This document shows positions 53,135-63,895 of a DNA stretch of 64,000 bases, piece by piece. Source of the DNA: Candidula unifasciata (lineage: Eukaryota > Mollusca > Gastropoda > Stylommatophora > Geomitridae); the NCBI GenBank assembly GCA_905116865.2, contig CAJHNH020002491.1, positions 326,642-390,641 of the forward strand, written 5' to 3'. Numbering within the stretch: position 1 is the first letter of the stretch; each line of letters starts with the position of its first letter. Under the pieces are notes generated by a model that was not told the DNA's origin, ran no database searches, and saw nothing but the letters and a program-made list of their open reading frames with translations. Both the position numbers and the translations under genes were made by a program.

Positions 53135-53345
53135 AGTTAGTAGTGCATCCTTTCCAAGACGTTGCAGAACCAACCCCATAACTTTTTGGCTGTTGTGGTT
53201 TTTCTAGGCAACTTTGCGTTCAGACGTTTGCCATTGCTTGCCAAACTGTCGGCTATTGAAACCAAATCACCTGCAGCTGGGATTGAACCCGGCAGCTCGG
53301 CATTACGAAGCACGTATGCAACGCCTAAGCCACAGACGCTGACCA
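53135..53345 (-). mobile_element. SINE-A copy
   Basis: 'gtgcatcctttccaagacgt', 'ggtttttctaggcaactttg', head with 'gggattgaacccggcagctc'. Confidence 0.88.
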
Positions 53346-53599
53346 CTATACTCTCCCTGACTACTTATTCCGTCACAAATACTACAACCAGCTGTTCGTC
53401 AACGTACAGCCTTAGACAGTCTCATTTGACTTCGACACACCTGTTGTTCTCTCCACTCGACCTCACTCTCCGACCTGCAGCTCGTCCCAGTTTCACGATT
53501 CAGCACGATGAAAGTACGCACACAGCCCGTCACTGTCTGGCTGTTCACGTATACACAAATCCAACAGACAGTCAATGAAATCGTACACAGCGTCATATT

Positions 53600-53861
53600 A
53601 GTAACTAGCTCTGCCCTGCCACGCGTTGCTGTGGCCCCGAATGGTTAAATGGAAAAGAAAGAAAGTAGCTCTCAGCTAACAGTGTCTGTCATGACCATCA
53701 CCCCCCCCCCCCCCCTTTCCCCCTCACCTCCATCAAGTCATATCTCCCTCTCCGAAGGATTGAACAATCATCCCTGGTGAAAGTTTTAAAATAGAAATTG
53801 TTAAGAAATGATAACGTTAAAATAATGTTGTAAGCTCTCTCAGTTAACAGTGTCTGCCATC

Positions 53862-53895
<34 letters not shown>

Positions 53896-55330
53896 ACATA
53901 TCATATCATCCTCGCCGAAAGATGGAAAAGTCATCATCTGACGAAATAATGTAACTAAATTGAGCTTTGCATCCGTGTCCACCCAAAGACAGATGGATAG
54001 CATTAATGTGTTATGAGAAATACATGTGGTCAGTGTAACAGCTACCACATCACCCAGTTCGGTGTAGCCAGAGGAGTTAGCGCTGCATGTTGTCGCCACG
54101 GACTGTTTAGTGTAATTGAGCTCCCAACAAAGACAAAGAAAAAAAAAACTCCATCACCTAACACAGTAATCGTGCGTTCTATACTCACAAATAGCGGAAG
54201 TAAAAACCCCTACCCGTCATCTCCCCTCTCCGAAGGGACGAATGTTAAATGACCTTGGCATCCGTGTCCACCCAAAGTAAACTGGACTGTAAGCAGTGTT
54301 AGTTAACAGCTTCTGTCATCAACGAAAAGTTTATGATCGAGTGAAGCGTCGCGGGGAGGTTAAATGGTACTCCACTGAAATCGGATGTCTTTGGGCGAAA
54401 GGTGCAGATATCGCAGCCTAGCTGTGAACCACAACACAACATGCCAACAGCCCTCTTGAGGGAAAAATAAAAATTAGCACCCATTGGGTAATCGAACACC
54501 GGTCAACCACGTGAAGGGCGGAATACGTACAACTATACTACCTAAGACTGAAGAGTTTTGGTCCGATATCGCAGCGTAGCTGTAAACCACAACGCAACGT
54601 GCCAACCGCCCTCTCAATGGCGAATGAAGATTACCCGTGACATGACCAACATTAGGTCGCCACTATCGCAGGCTAGCTGTAAACCCCCAAACCGAGCTGA
54701 AAAAAAGACGTAGATATCGCAGCCTAGCTGTAAACCACAACACAACGTGCCAGCCGCTTAGTTAAGGGCAAAAAAAAAATTTAATCACCCAGCGGGTCAT
54801 TGATCGCCAGTCACCCGTATACAACTACGCTACCAAGGGACTCAAGCATTTGCCCAATTATATCTCCCTCTCCGAATGATTGAAACATTATTTTGTGGCG
54901 ACATTGTTAAAATTGTTAAAATATAATTAGTTAAGAAATGAGAGCTGTAAAACAATGTCGCCACATAATAATGTTTCAATCATTCCGTGGCGACAGCATG
55001 CGGCGCCAACTCCTCTGGCTACAACGACCTGTACAGACAGTAGTGACCGTTTTGTGTTGTTGTTGTGACGGTGGTGGTGGTAGTGGTAGCAGTAGTACTG
55101 GTACTCGATGGGTGATGTTGTAGCTGTTACACTGGCCACATGTACTTCTCAGTACAGATTAATGCTACCCATTTTTGTCTGGGGGGACACGGATGCCAAG
55201 CTCAATTTAACAACAATATTTCGTCAGGCACTGACTTTCCCATACTTCGCAGAGGATGATATGATTGTCACGGGGGAAGGGGGGGGGGGGGGTGTTGAGG
55301 GGGTTGATGTCTGACACTGTTAACTGCGAG
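53600..55330. repeat. Repeat J: composite inverted-repeat region
   Basis: Left arm (about 53845-54110) and right arm (about 55000-55330) are inverted copies, both carrying 'gttaacagtgtct...catcaac', a C/G run, 'gcatccgtgtccaccc' and 'gtaacagctac'. Between them 'atcgcagcctagctgtaaac' recurs at 54409, 54572, 54666 and 54714. A further partial unit is at 53655-53830. Both arms can be read into a similar 52-residue stretch (DTDAKLNL...EDDMI), but with no ORF context. Another piece is at 61480-61600. Confidence 0.7.
54876..54990. repeat. Short hairpin with 32-bp arms
   Basis: 'atgattgaaacattattttg' plus 'tggcgacattgtt' is mirrored by 'aacaatgtcgccacataata' plus 'atgtttcaatcat', loop about 40 nt. 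Confidence 0.9.
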
Positions 55331-55484
55331 ACATTAAAAGTACAGCAGAAGGTTGTGGAAGATCATCTGCGCCAGAAGTCATTAAAAGTACATGAGACAG
55401 AAGGTTGTGGAAAGACATGACTACTAAAGCTACACGGCATGGACTTTGTTGGCTGCGGATATATTCTCAAGATGAATGGCAGCA

Positions 55485-55658
55485 AAAGCGGCAGAAGAAG
55501 AAGAAGAAGGAGGAGAAGAAGAAGAAGAAGAAGAAGAAGAAGAAGAAGAAGAAGAAGAAGAAGAAGAAGAAGAAGAAGAAGAAGAAGAAGAAGAAGAAGA
55601 AGAAGAAGAAGAAGAAGAAGAAGAAGAAGAAGAAGAAGAAGAAGAAGAAGAAGAAGAA

Positions 55659-55690
<32 letters not shown>

Positions 55691-55735
55691 AGAAGAGGAA
55701 GAAGAAGAAAAAAAAGAAAAAAGATATTTTAGTAG
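55485..55735. repeat. (GAA)n array, about 250 bp
   Basis: Nearly pure AAG/GAA for about 180 bp, then degenerate. Long K, E, R or S reading frames across it are artefacts. Confidence 0.97.
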
Positions 55736-55779
55736 GAGGAGAGAAGAAGGTTTATGAGGACGAGCAGCTGAAGAAGAAG

Positions 55780-56290
55780 AAAAAGTAGGATGAGAAGGAG
55801 GAGTCACGGCGGAAAAGAATAACAAGACGAACAATAACAAGATGGGCACAGCTTGTCTAATAGTTTCATTATCCAACCTTTACCAATACTTTCCCAGCAC
55901 CCAAGTATGTAGAACTGGATCAATTCAAGCGTCGTGGTACCAATTACAATACCAATTACATCGAAGACAATGCAAAATATAATCTTTTGGCGATGACAAA
56001 CCTACTACAATTTTTTTTTTTAAGGAAAGCACACTGATTCAAATGCTGTCATGGTCCCTAAAATGTCTTGCATAAATATGAACTAAACTCAGCCTAAAAT
56101 CAGCAGCAAGCCCATTGAATTGAAGATTACCGGCTGTAGTATTTCAATTATTATGATTTCGTCTGTATATTACACAATTAACAACCGTAATGTAACAGAT
56201 GTATCCAGCAGTGCGGGGCGTTTATTGTGTATTACCGAATTAATAGCCGAGTTATACCACGCGTGCCAAGCGGTGCGTGGAATAGTTTAT
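55780..56290. other. Intergenic, nothing recognised
   Basis: No exon, RNA or repeat match seen. Confidence 0.5.
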
Positions 56291-56294
56291 GATA

Positions 56295-56578
56295 CGTGTG
56301 GGTTCCAGAGCCCCATTGTGGGGGAGGTGGGGGAGGGGGCAAATAGACCTACTACCACCCCGAAAAGCATGTCGTAAGAGTCCACTAATTATAGATTTCC
56401 TTTGTAGTCGGAGTACATTTGTTTGAGAGATAAGGAACCATCAGTCTGCGTGCAAATAAGCCAGATCTGTGCAACGAATGTACACACAATGTTCTAAAAC
56501 AAGATTGAAGTCGAGAAGTGGGCGAACAACCAGAACTTGCCCCACGAGTTTACAGTCGGTGAACGCGAAGAAGAAGAT
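56295..56578 (+). mobile_element. Element B copy, full length
   Basis: 'acgtgtgggttccagagccc', 'gcatgtcgtaagagtccact', 'cggtgaacgcgaagaagaag'. Confidence 0.9.
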
Positions 56579-56904
56579 ATACAGCAAGGTTATTCATCTA
56601 AATTTACCCAGGGGTCAAAATTTCGAAAATGGGGATCGTCACGGGCCAAAATCCAGAGCCCAGCATGGAAAGCTAGTTAATACAAAACAACGGACAATGA
56701 TCTGCGGGCCACTTGCTGTGCCTCCGCGGGCTTGATTTGACCCGCGGGCCGCCAGGTGACTAGCCCTGATATATATATATATAGCAATGTGGTTAATCTC
56801 CTGCGTTGAACATTTTCTATCCCCCATCAATTCATCATCATGTCACTTAAGGGGACCTTTTCATTATCCTGGTGGAAGGACTAGGTTTTTCCCCTAAGGT
56901 TTTT

Positions 56905-57515
56905 GAATAACGGATCAAGATCATGGCACACGGGTAGTAACCCATAAGTGCTCCGTTCTTCTTCTAACTCAAGAAAAGATATAAACCCGAACGAAAAGTA
57001 TATTAGCAAGCTTCACAATATACAAATAAAACGTGAATGTTGGTGCTATTGAGCCTTCATCGGCACATATACATTAAACAATACTACATAAATACACAAA
57101 ATCACTTAGCTGGGATCTCTATGCGGCCAGGTAGTGAAAAAGACAAACCGGCGGCTAGGAGATAAAGCTGGCGATAATGTACTGCCTGAGTCCAAAGAAA
57201 CTCAGCACAGTCCACATGCTCGTAGCACCGGCGAGGATCCTGAAATACTTTCGGTAGATTTTCAACTCCAAATTTTGCCGTTATTCTACTCTTTTCGATT
57301 TCCAACTGCCAAGTGATTTTTGTGCGAGCGCATCAATGCAAACGGGTGTGCGGTTTCACAACCCAGAGACCAGGGGGAATTATTAGAAGTCCAAGTCCAT
57401 GTGAACAAATCCCAGCCCTTACCGAGGATTGAACTCAGAATCTCTAGCACTAGAGACGGACACCATTCTGTTGTATTAGGCGGACACCATGCCACGAGAC
57501 CATGCAGCCCCCTGG
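56905..57515 (-). mobile_element. SINE-D copy split by about 210 bp of other sequence
   Basis: SINE-D tail at 56905-56975, unrelated AT-rich sequence to about 57188, then the body and the tRNA-like head ('ccacgagaccatgcagcccc' at the right). Confidence 0.8.
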
Positions 57516-57674
57516 TAAACTGACTAATACTGCTGGATCCATGTTTACAAACACCAGTATGCTCTTGATGGATAACGTACTTAAACACAAGACAGCATTC
57601 GTTTGCCATAGTGTTTCCTTGCACTAGTATGTATGCTTGGTATTCCAGAGCAATTTAACTATTTTTCTTCCTCT

Positions 57675-57955
57675 TGTCAGCAGCCTTGGCATAGTGACTA
57701 GACGCTCGACTGTGGATCCTAATTTCGTGGGTTCAAATCCGAACAGATGCCTGCTTTTTCCCCCTTCAAAACTGACCTTGGCTTCCATGTCGACTCAGTC
57801 TTAAACGGGTACCAGGTAAAGTCATGAGAAGTAATGGCGGCCTGAGTAATGTTAAACACATCACCCACCGAGTGCTGATTGATCAATGAAATATAGGTCT
57901 AGCCCTATATGCCCAGTACGTTTAAAGACGTGGAAAGGGTTCCTTTTTTAACTTC
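57675..57955 (+). mobile_element. SINE-C copy, plus orientation
   Basis: Head 'gcatagtgactagacgctcg' and 'cgtgggttcaaatccg', body 'ccatgtcgactcagtcttaa', tail 'gtttaaagacgtggaaaggg'. Confidence 0.88.
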
Positions 57956-58264
57956 TTCTTTTTTTACGTTTGCCCTTTCAAAGCCGATTGACATGTTGTA
58001 TTAGTATTTACACATAGGCTGGGATGTCTGGAATTGGGAAGATGTTAGGATCTTACGTGTTCTTTCCAATGTGTTGTATATGTTGGTCTTTATTTCCTTA
58101 AGGTTTTTCTATATTCCTCTTATTATATGGTCTCCCCCTTTTCCGTGACCAAAATATTTCTTCAGCATAGCGCGGTTCTCTGTATCAGATGGTGACAGGG
58201 CATTCTCATCAGATGGCGAAACCATATCATCTATTACTTGTTAATAGTACACTGTATGACTGCA

Positions 58265-58700
58265 TACTTTGTCTTCTTCTACTTTTGCCTTTCTAACCCA
58301 TAATGGAGCATTTTCCCTCAACCCACTCACGCCAGGTCGTTCTATCCTTCGCTATCGCAGGCAGCTCTACCCATGTCCTCCCCATCTTTTTAAATTCACT
58401 CTCTAGCTACCCTCTCCGTGTGTTTGTAGGTCTTTCTTTATCTCTATGCCCCTGTGGGTTCAAGTGTAAATACATTCTAGTTATATTGTTCTCTGGTTTA
58501 CTTAACGTGTGTTCTATCCAACGCCAGCATCTTTTCTTCACTTCTTGGTGCACTGAAATTTGATGGGTTCTATTCTGAAGTTCTGTATTAGTGATTATAT
58601 CATTCTCTTTAATTCCCTCTATTCTGCACAGGCACAAGTTAATGAATGTTTGTAGTTTATTAATAATTGCCTTAGTTGTTCTCCATGTTTTTGCTCCATA
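58265..58700 (-). mobile_element. LINE C-terminal part
   Basis: Antisense: 'aatggagcattttccctcaa', 'acccatgtcctccccatctt', 'gtgttctatccaacgccagc', then 'gttctccatgttttt'. Spans the TWRELV block and the upstream region. Confidence 0.75.
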
Positions 58701-58984
58701 CAGCAGTACTAATTCGACATCAGAATTAAAAATTTTAAAGTATACTTTGTACCAGCATAAAAAATAGACGAGGCTTTCAAATAAAATCGTTGCAGAATCA
58801 CTTATATCTATTTTTACTTTGGCCTCCTTCCCGCCCCTGGCTCAGATGGTTATTGTTCCCAATCACATTTAGCGATCCGAGCTTTATTATTTAATGTCAA
58901 TACTTCATGCGGCGGTGATTAACTAATTGTGAACCATTACGCTTTTACAGGCAATATTTATAATATATCAGCAACATAATGTTC

Positions 58985-59115
58985 TAACCTGCTTTCTGCC
59001 TTCTGTCTCTCCCAATAAAAAAAGCATTGCCTTTCAATCATCTTATGCCAAGCCGCTCGATATCTCCTACACCGCCTTACATTTTCTTCCTATAATAGTA
59101 ATCTATATTATTTTC
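58985..59115 (-). mobile_element. LINE fragment
   Basis: 'cttatgccaagccgctcgat' resembles the antisense TWRELV block; weak. Confidence 0.4.
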
Positions 59116-59119
59116 TCTG

Positions 59120-59525
59120 GGGGCTGAGTGGTCTCGATGCATGGTGTCCGCCTTGAGTGCTAGAGGTTCTGGGTCCAATCCCCGGTAAAGGCTGGGATTT
59201 TTTCACGTGGACTTAGACTTTTAATAATTCCGCCTGGTCTCTGGGTAGTGAGATCGGACGCCCGTGTGCATTGTTGAGCACGTAAAAAAAACCCCTTGGC
59301 AGTTGGAAATCAAAAAGAGTAGCCTAACGGCGCTGCCCGGGCCAAATTTGGAGTTAAAAATCTACCCAAAGTATTTCAGGATCCTCACTGGTGCTACAGA
59401 GCCTGTGCACTGTGCTGAGCTTCTTCAGACTCAGACCTGAGTTAGAAGAAGAACGAAGCCCTTAAGGGTGCATTATGACCCATGTGCCATGATGTTGATT
59501 CGTTATTCAAAACCTCAAACCTCAT
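59120..59525 (+). mobile_element. SINE-D copy, full length
   Basis: Head 'gggggctgagtggtctcgat' and B box 'tctgggtccaatcccc'. Body 'agcctaacggcgctgcccgg'. End 'gttgattcgttattcaaaac'. Reference copy. Confidence 0.9.
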
Positions 59526-59889
59526 TATTTTCTCTGCGTAGTCCATGTCTCTTAACTATTTCCTTTACTTTGTAGGTGTCATAGAAGGAATTTTTCTAAT
59601 GACACTGTCAAAAAGTTGTACAGCGTGTACAATATCCAGCGTCAACATCTTTTCCTCTGCTCTTATTTAATGGAGCTAGTTTAGTTCTACCCATAAGCAT
59701 GTAACAACCGGAATCTGTTAACTACAGATGGCTATGCAAGTATGTGGCCTTAGCAAGCGATTGGCGTACGTTGTGTGCAGTCCAAGTTAACTCCGATCGT
59801 TTTGCGTGGGTTCCATTTCTCTATTGAGTTGACAAAAAATGTGAGCATTTATTCCTAAACATACCCCAGCACCGACATAATTAACTACT

Positions 59890-60085
59890 AGTACAGTTAA
59901 CCCACGGGGGCATAAGAATAAAGGAAGGCCAAAAAAAGACACGGAGAAGAGAGCTGGAGAATGAAGTTAGAAAGATGGGGAGGACATGGCGAGAGCTCCA
60001 TGCAATGGCGAAGGATAGAACGACTTGGCGTGAGTTGGTTGAGGGCCTATGCTCCATTGGGGGATAGAAAGGCAGAAGAAGACAC
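59890..60085 (+). mobile_element. LINE C-terminus (TWRELV block)
   Basis: KKTRRRELENEVRKMGRTWR, then [19 protein letters not shown] and CSIGG stop. Well-preserved example of the family seen antisense at 25.9, 31.0 and 58.3 kb. Confidence 0.85.
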
Positions 60086-60880
60086 TGTGTGTACAGTTGA
60101 TTTTGCTGATGATATAGTTCTGCTAAGTAAATTAAAAAGAAACCAAAGACATGCAAAAGAAAACAAATGATTTAGCAAATATAGCATCAAGGGTTAAACT
60201 ACAAATAAGTTATGAAAAGACAAAACTACAGAAGAAACCAACAATAGATCAAGCAGATGTACCACTAGAGACAAAAGTCATTAAAGTAACAAATCAATTT
60301 ACTTATTTAGGTAGTAATTCTGACAGTGAGCGAAATACAAATACAGAAAGTATGACGTGCATTGGCAGGGCAACAGCAGCTTTAAACAAATATAGAACTT
60401 AAAATTATAAACTTTTAACTTTTAACCAAGTTACGTATTTTGAATTCTAATGAAGTTTCACTTTTAATATATGCATGTGAAAGCTGCAGAACCAATAGAG
60501 GCAGGGAACGAAAGTTACATGTATTTGAAAACACATGTTAAAAAAAAAAATTAGATGAATTTAAATGGAGTTGAAAATTAGGAGAAATGACTGAACAGCC
60601 ACTATATCAACAGATATAAGACAGATAGGATGACGCTACACTGGACAAATAATGAGTAGAAACAAGCAGAGGATAACCAAACAGGCACTAAAACAGGAAA
60701 TGAATGGATTAAGGAGGCGGGGACACCCAAAAGAAACCTTAAGAAGAACGTTGATGAAAGAGGCCTAAAATGCTAAACTGGATTACATCCATGATATTGA
60801 ACTGATTGCATAGAACAGAAATGAATGGAGGAATAGACTACGAGCTCTATGTGACATATAATAGCACAACAGAATAATGA
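60086..60880 (+). mobile_element. LINE RT fragment with FADD motif
   Basis: VDFADDIVLLS holds the catalytic Asp pair of RT. It is followed by NDLANIASRVKLQISYEKTK and TKVIKVTNQFTYLGS (thumb), then a broken C-terminal part like that at 37640-37815. A frame change follows the FADD block. Confidence 0.85.
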
Positions 60881-61044
60881 GTTAAAATAGTTTCACTGGC
60901 AATTCCTCCTCCACCCCCACACCCATGGAATACTGAGGTACTGAAACACACGTCATGGTGCTTCAGGACCAGGGCTGATACTGACCAAGACGGATCTCCC
61001 TGGTCATCCTAGATCCCGAAACCCAAGGCCTGGAGAACGTAGAG

Positions 61045-61250
61045 AGGATTAACGTCTCCTTGGAAGTCAAGAAGCGCATCTGTCTGAGAGGTGAGGAACC
61101 AACAGTTTGCACACACAAAAATTTGCTAGATTTGTAAAACGAATGTGCACGCACTACTCAAGTTCTGGAATAAGACCACAGTCCGAAAGTGGACAAACAA
61201 CTAAAACTTTCCACCGAAGATTGCTGCTACTGAACGCTTAATAAGAAAAA
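61045..61250 (+). mobile_element. Element B copy, 5'-truncated
   Basis: 'gaagcgcatctgtctgagag', 'accaacagtttgcacacaca', 'gtggacaaacaactaaaact'. Confidence 0.8.
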
Positions 61251-61479
61251 GATGCAGAATATCCACTGATGTGACCTAGGAATATCAAAAATGTTGCTGT
61301 AAATTGCACAACAATCTAGCAATAAGTGGACGGCAGTAAGTGTATTCAATGCAAAAACATACATATCACAGTTATAGCCCCCCCTGTGTGGTTTGTGGGA
61401 CTCCATAGACGGTGAATAGACATACTGCAAATAACAAGCATGTTTTGTTGTAAAAGGCGATTAATAAAATGCATGCGGA

Positions 61480-61600
61480 AATCGGATGTGTTGGGTCGAA
61501 AGGCACAGATGTCGCAGCCTAGCTGTAAACCAACAGTTTCTGTAAACCAGAAGGTGACGTGCTAGGCGCCATTTTATGGGCGAACGAAGAAACAGAAGAA
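61480..61600 (+). repeat. Repeat J fragment
   Basis: 'gaaatcggatgtgttgggtc' and 'gtcgcagcctagctgtaaac' match 54373-54480. Confidence 0.7.
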
Positions 61601-61757
61601 CAAATCTCACCCTGTCTGTAAACAATAAAACAACGTATCAACAGGTCTTCTGAAGTAGAAGAAGAAAAAAAAAAGAAGAGGAAGAAGAAGAAAGAATCAC
61701 TGTAACGGCCCCAGGTGTCTCCTCTATTTCCCCATGCCCCCCATTATAACCCACCAA

Positions 61758-61833
61758 CCAATAGATGACGAGCTCGGACGCAGACCGACCAATCACATGC
61801 CGCCTTCTGCAGACAGGAACAAGAAATTTGAAT
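61758..61833 (+). promoter_or_regulatory. PLK1: PLK1 promoter: paired CCAAT boxes and CHR-like element
   Basis: CCAAT at 61758-61762 and 61789-61793, both plus strand and 31 bp apart, then TTTGAAT at 61827-61833, 85 nt before the ATG. NF-Y sites with about this spacing upstream of a CHR (TTTGAA) are the known layout of G2/M genes controlled by the DREAM and MuvB complexes. Confidence 0.65.
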
Positions 61834-61911
61834 CGAGACGAGCACGGATCCTGGGGCCACCACATTCAAAATTTCTCAATTTGATGCTTTCTTCTTCATC
61901 AAACACCCACA

Positions 61912-62016
61912 ATGTCCGCCGGGAAAGAGGAACCACGTCTGCAGGAGACAATACCGGAGATTCTGATGGACCCGGCGACGGGGAAGCGGTATTTTCGAGG
62001 ACGGTTTCTGGGCAAG
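61912..62016 (+). CDS. PLK1: Polo-like kinase 1 (polo), coding exon 1
   Basis: 35 codons from ATG to the donor GGCAAG|GTGAAA, phase 0. After a short variable start (MSAGKEEPRLQET) it reads IPEILMDPATGKRYFRGRFL then GK, matching the PLK1 stretch just before the kinase glycine loop; the exon ends inside that loop, so exon 2 should start with a Gly-rich GG(F/Y)AKC. The N-terminal leader is shorter than in vertebrate PLK1. PLK1 is the mitotic Ser/Thr kinase; the polo boxes lie beyond the window. Reading on past the donor gives a stop after about ten codons. PLK2/3 are less likely from this segment. Confidence 0.9.
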
Positions 62017-62760
62017 GTGAAAAGTGTGGACAAGTCTAGTCCTGTTGTTGTTTTGTGTTGTAATTAATAATATTAATATAGCTTGCTTTAGAGCTAGCCG
62101 CTTGGCCTCTGTGGGCGAACGGACTCTTGTGATTGTGTCTTTGTTTGCTTTTAGTTTAATTAACCACTAATATTTGATGATTTTGTCAACAACAACAAAA
62201 TCTTTACAGAGTTTGATAAAGTTAGAATATGTTTGCAATATTGAAAGCAGCAAACAACCTTGACTAAAACTAAAATCTAAATAAAGCAATGCGAGGTAAA
62301 TGTTTGTTTACATTAATTATAATTATGCAATGAATACTGATTATTAAACATTTGAACAAAGAAGACAAGACACAAACAATTGATTGCACAGGTTAATGTC
62401 TTTCATATTGACCTCATATTGATATTAAGTCGTCTCTGGTCAGGTTATTACTGTAACACTTGAATATGGATAATTATAATAAATATTTATTTGAATTCGT
62501 TATTTCATTTTCTCTGAACTTTTGCTATCATATATATTTTTTTAAAATGTTTGCCGGTAAACTGATTTTCACTATCAATTGGGTCTTACTATTATTTATC
62601 ATGTAAGTAAATATCCTTAAAGTGGGACTGGTTCTGCCACTTACTTGCTTATAGTATAGGGCAGCCTGTCATCTTTCCTGCCATCTCTCCATTGTCATTT
62701 AAATTTTTTTTGCCTGTTTATCTGGTTTTAGCAATTTAGCTTCATTCTTCTATGACCGAG
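62017..62760 (+). other. PLK1 intron 1 (start)
   Basis: AT-rich; no exon 2 candidate found up to the window end at 64000, so intron 1 is at least 1.98 kb. Confidence 0.6.
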
Positions 62761-62764
62761 AGAA

Positions 62765-62885
62765 GGAATCAAGAATTGACATAATTGCACTCGGGACATT
62801 CCAACACAGGCACACTCTCCTCCCTCATGATGGAGTAACCAACGAAGAGTCGACGTGCTCAAGTAGTACCAGTTGCAGGATTAAA
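62765..62885 (-). mobile_element. LINE C-terminus (CPEC family), decayed
   Basis: 'tcaagaattgacataattgc' and 'actcgggacattccaacaca' correspond to the ends at 42940 and 48875. Confidence 0.65.
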
Positions 62886-62905
62886 AGTCTGTGTCCCCAC
62901 TGTGT

Positions 62906-63178
62906 CTAGAACTCTCCCCCCCCCCCTCCTCCAAGTGTTCCAGTGAATGCATTCTCTGTCTGCTCTATTGCACTGTCCATTAGATCAGTCTCTTCGCCTG
63001 ATCCAATTTTCATCAAAATCAAGTAGGTCACAGCCGAAGCAGCAGTAGCAAGTCGTAACAGCCTTCTCAGTACCCAGCACACATGAATAACCTGGGCAGA
63101 AAATCCACGACGTCCTCCTGGTCTGAGTTTTATCAACTGATGCAAAAGTTTATGGTTGTAGTTAAAGTGCTTGTCCAC
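62906..63178 (-). other. Open frame of unknown nature
   Basis: 90 codons on the minus strand (MDKHFNYNHKLLHQLIKL ... MDSAIEQTENAFTGTL), directly upstream, in that strand's sense, of LINE remains. Probably an older LINE or repeat piece; I do not recognise it. Confidence 0.3.
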
Positions 63179-63589
63179 ACATGACTAGTGTATAATGTAG
63201 GCATTACAGGGGCCATAATTGTAACTTCTGAGATTGAACTGGGTATCTGGAGTCTGCCATTCAGATTGAGATTTGTTAACCTTTCCTGGGGGGGGGGGGG
63301 GGAGGTTTAACCTGTAAGTAGTAGCTTGAAAGGGACAAATCAGTCAATCAAAAGGTTAAGGCAAGTAAGATATAGACAGCAAATACAACAGGACAAGTGG
63401 GAGGAAGACACAAAGAGATGACGAATAATCCTTAGCATACAATACACCAAGACGAGATACAGACTGTTGGAGCCTCTAATGCAGCCAACATTTACTGAGG
63501 AGACCATATCTGATCGATTGATTTTCCTTGTAATTATCATCAGTATTACTTTACTGTACTTATGGTTAATGATGTGCCCAAAATACTTT

Positions 63590-63780
63590 GTGGTTTCTTC
63601 TTTGTGTTTATCAGCTGTACGCTTCAGCAAGTTCTGGATGTTTCTCCTCTTCTGGTCGTTAGTCTTATTAGAGAAGTTGAGTTTTGCGTGAAACATGTCT
63701 TTTTTTTTTTTTTTTACAGATCTGGCTTATTTGTAAGCACACTGTTGGTTTCTCTGCCTCTCAGATGCCCTCCGACATTG
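63590..63780 (-). mobile_element. Element B copy, 3'-truncated
   Basis: 'tatcagctgtacgcttcagc', 'gttgagttttgcgtg', 'ttggtttctctgcctctcag'. Confidence 0.8.
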
Positions 63781-63782
63781 AC

Positions 63783-63895
63783 CTCTTCTTCTTCTTCTTC
63801 TTCTTCTTCTTCTTTTCTTCCACCTTGTACCTCATCGAAGTGTCGGGGGGGGATGTAATGTTCGTTGATGAGCTTTGTCAAGAGCACTATTAAGA
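63783..63895 (-). mobile_element. Element I copy
   Basis: (CTT)n then 'ccaccttgtacctcatcgaa', 'gtaatgttcgttgatgagct', 'ttgtcaagagcactat'. Confidence 0.85.

Noticed and set aside
55405..55876. Poly-Lys, poly-Glu, poly-Arg and poly-Ser frames
   Set aside because: All are readings of the GAA array in different frames and strands.
61734..62039. 101-codon plus frame starting at 61734
   Set aside because: Different frame from the PLK1 start; covers promoter and exon 1 by chance.
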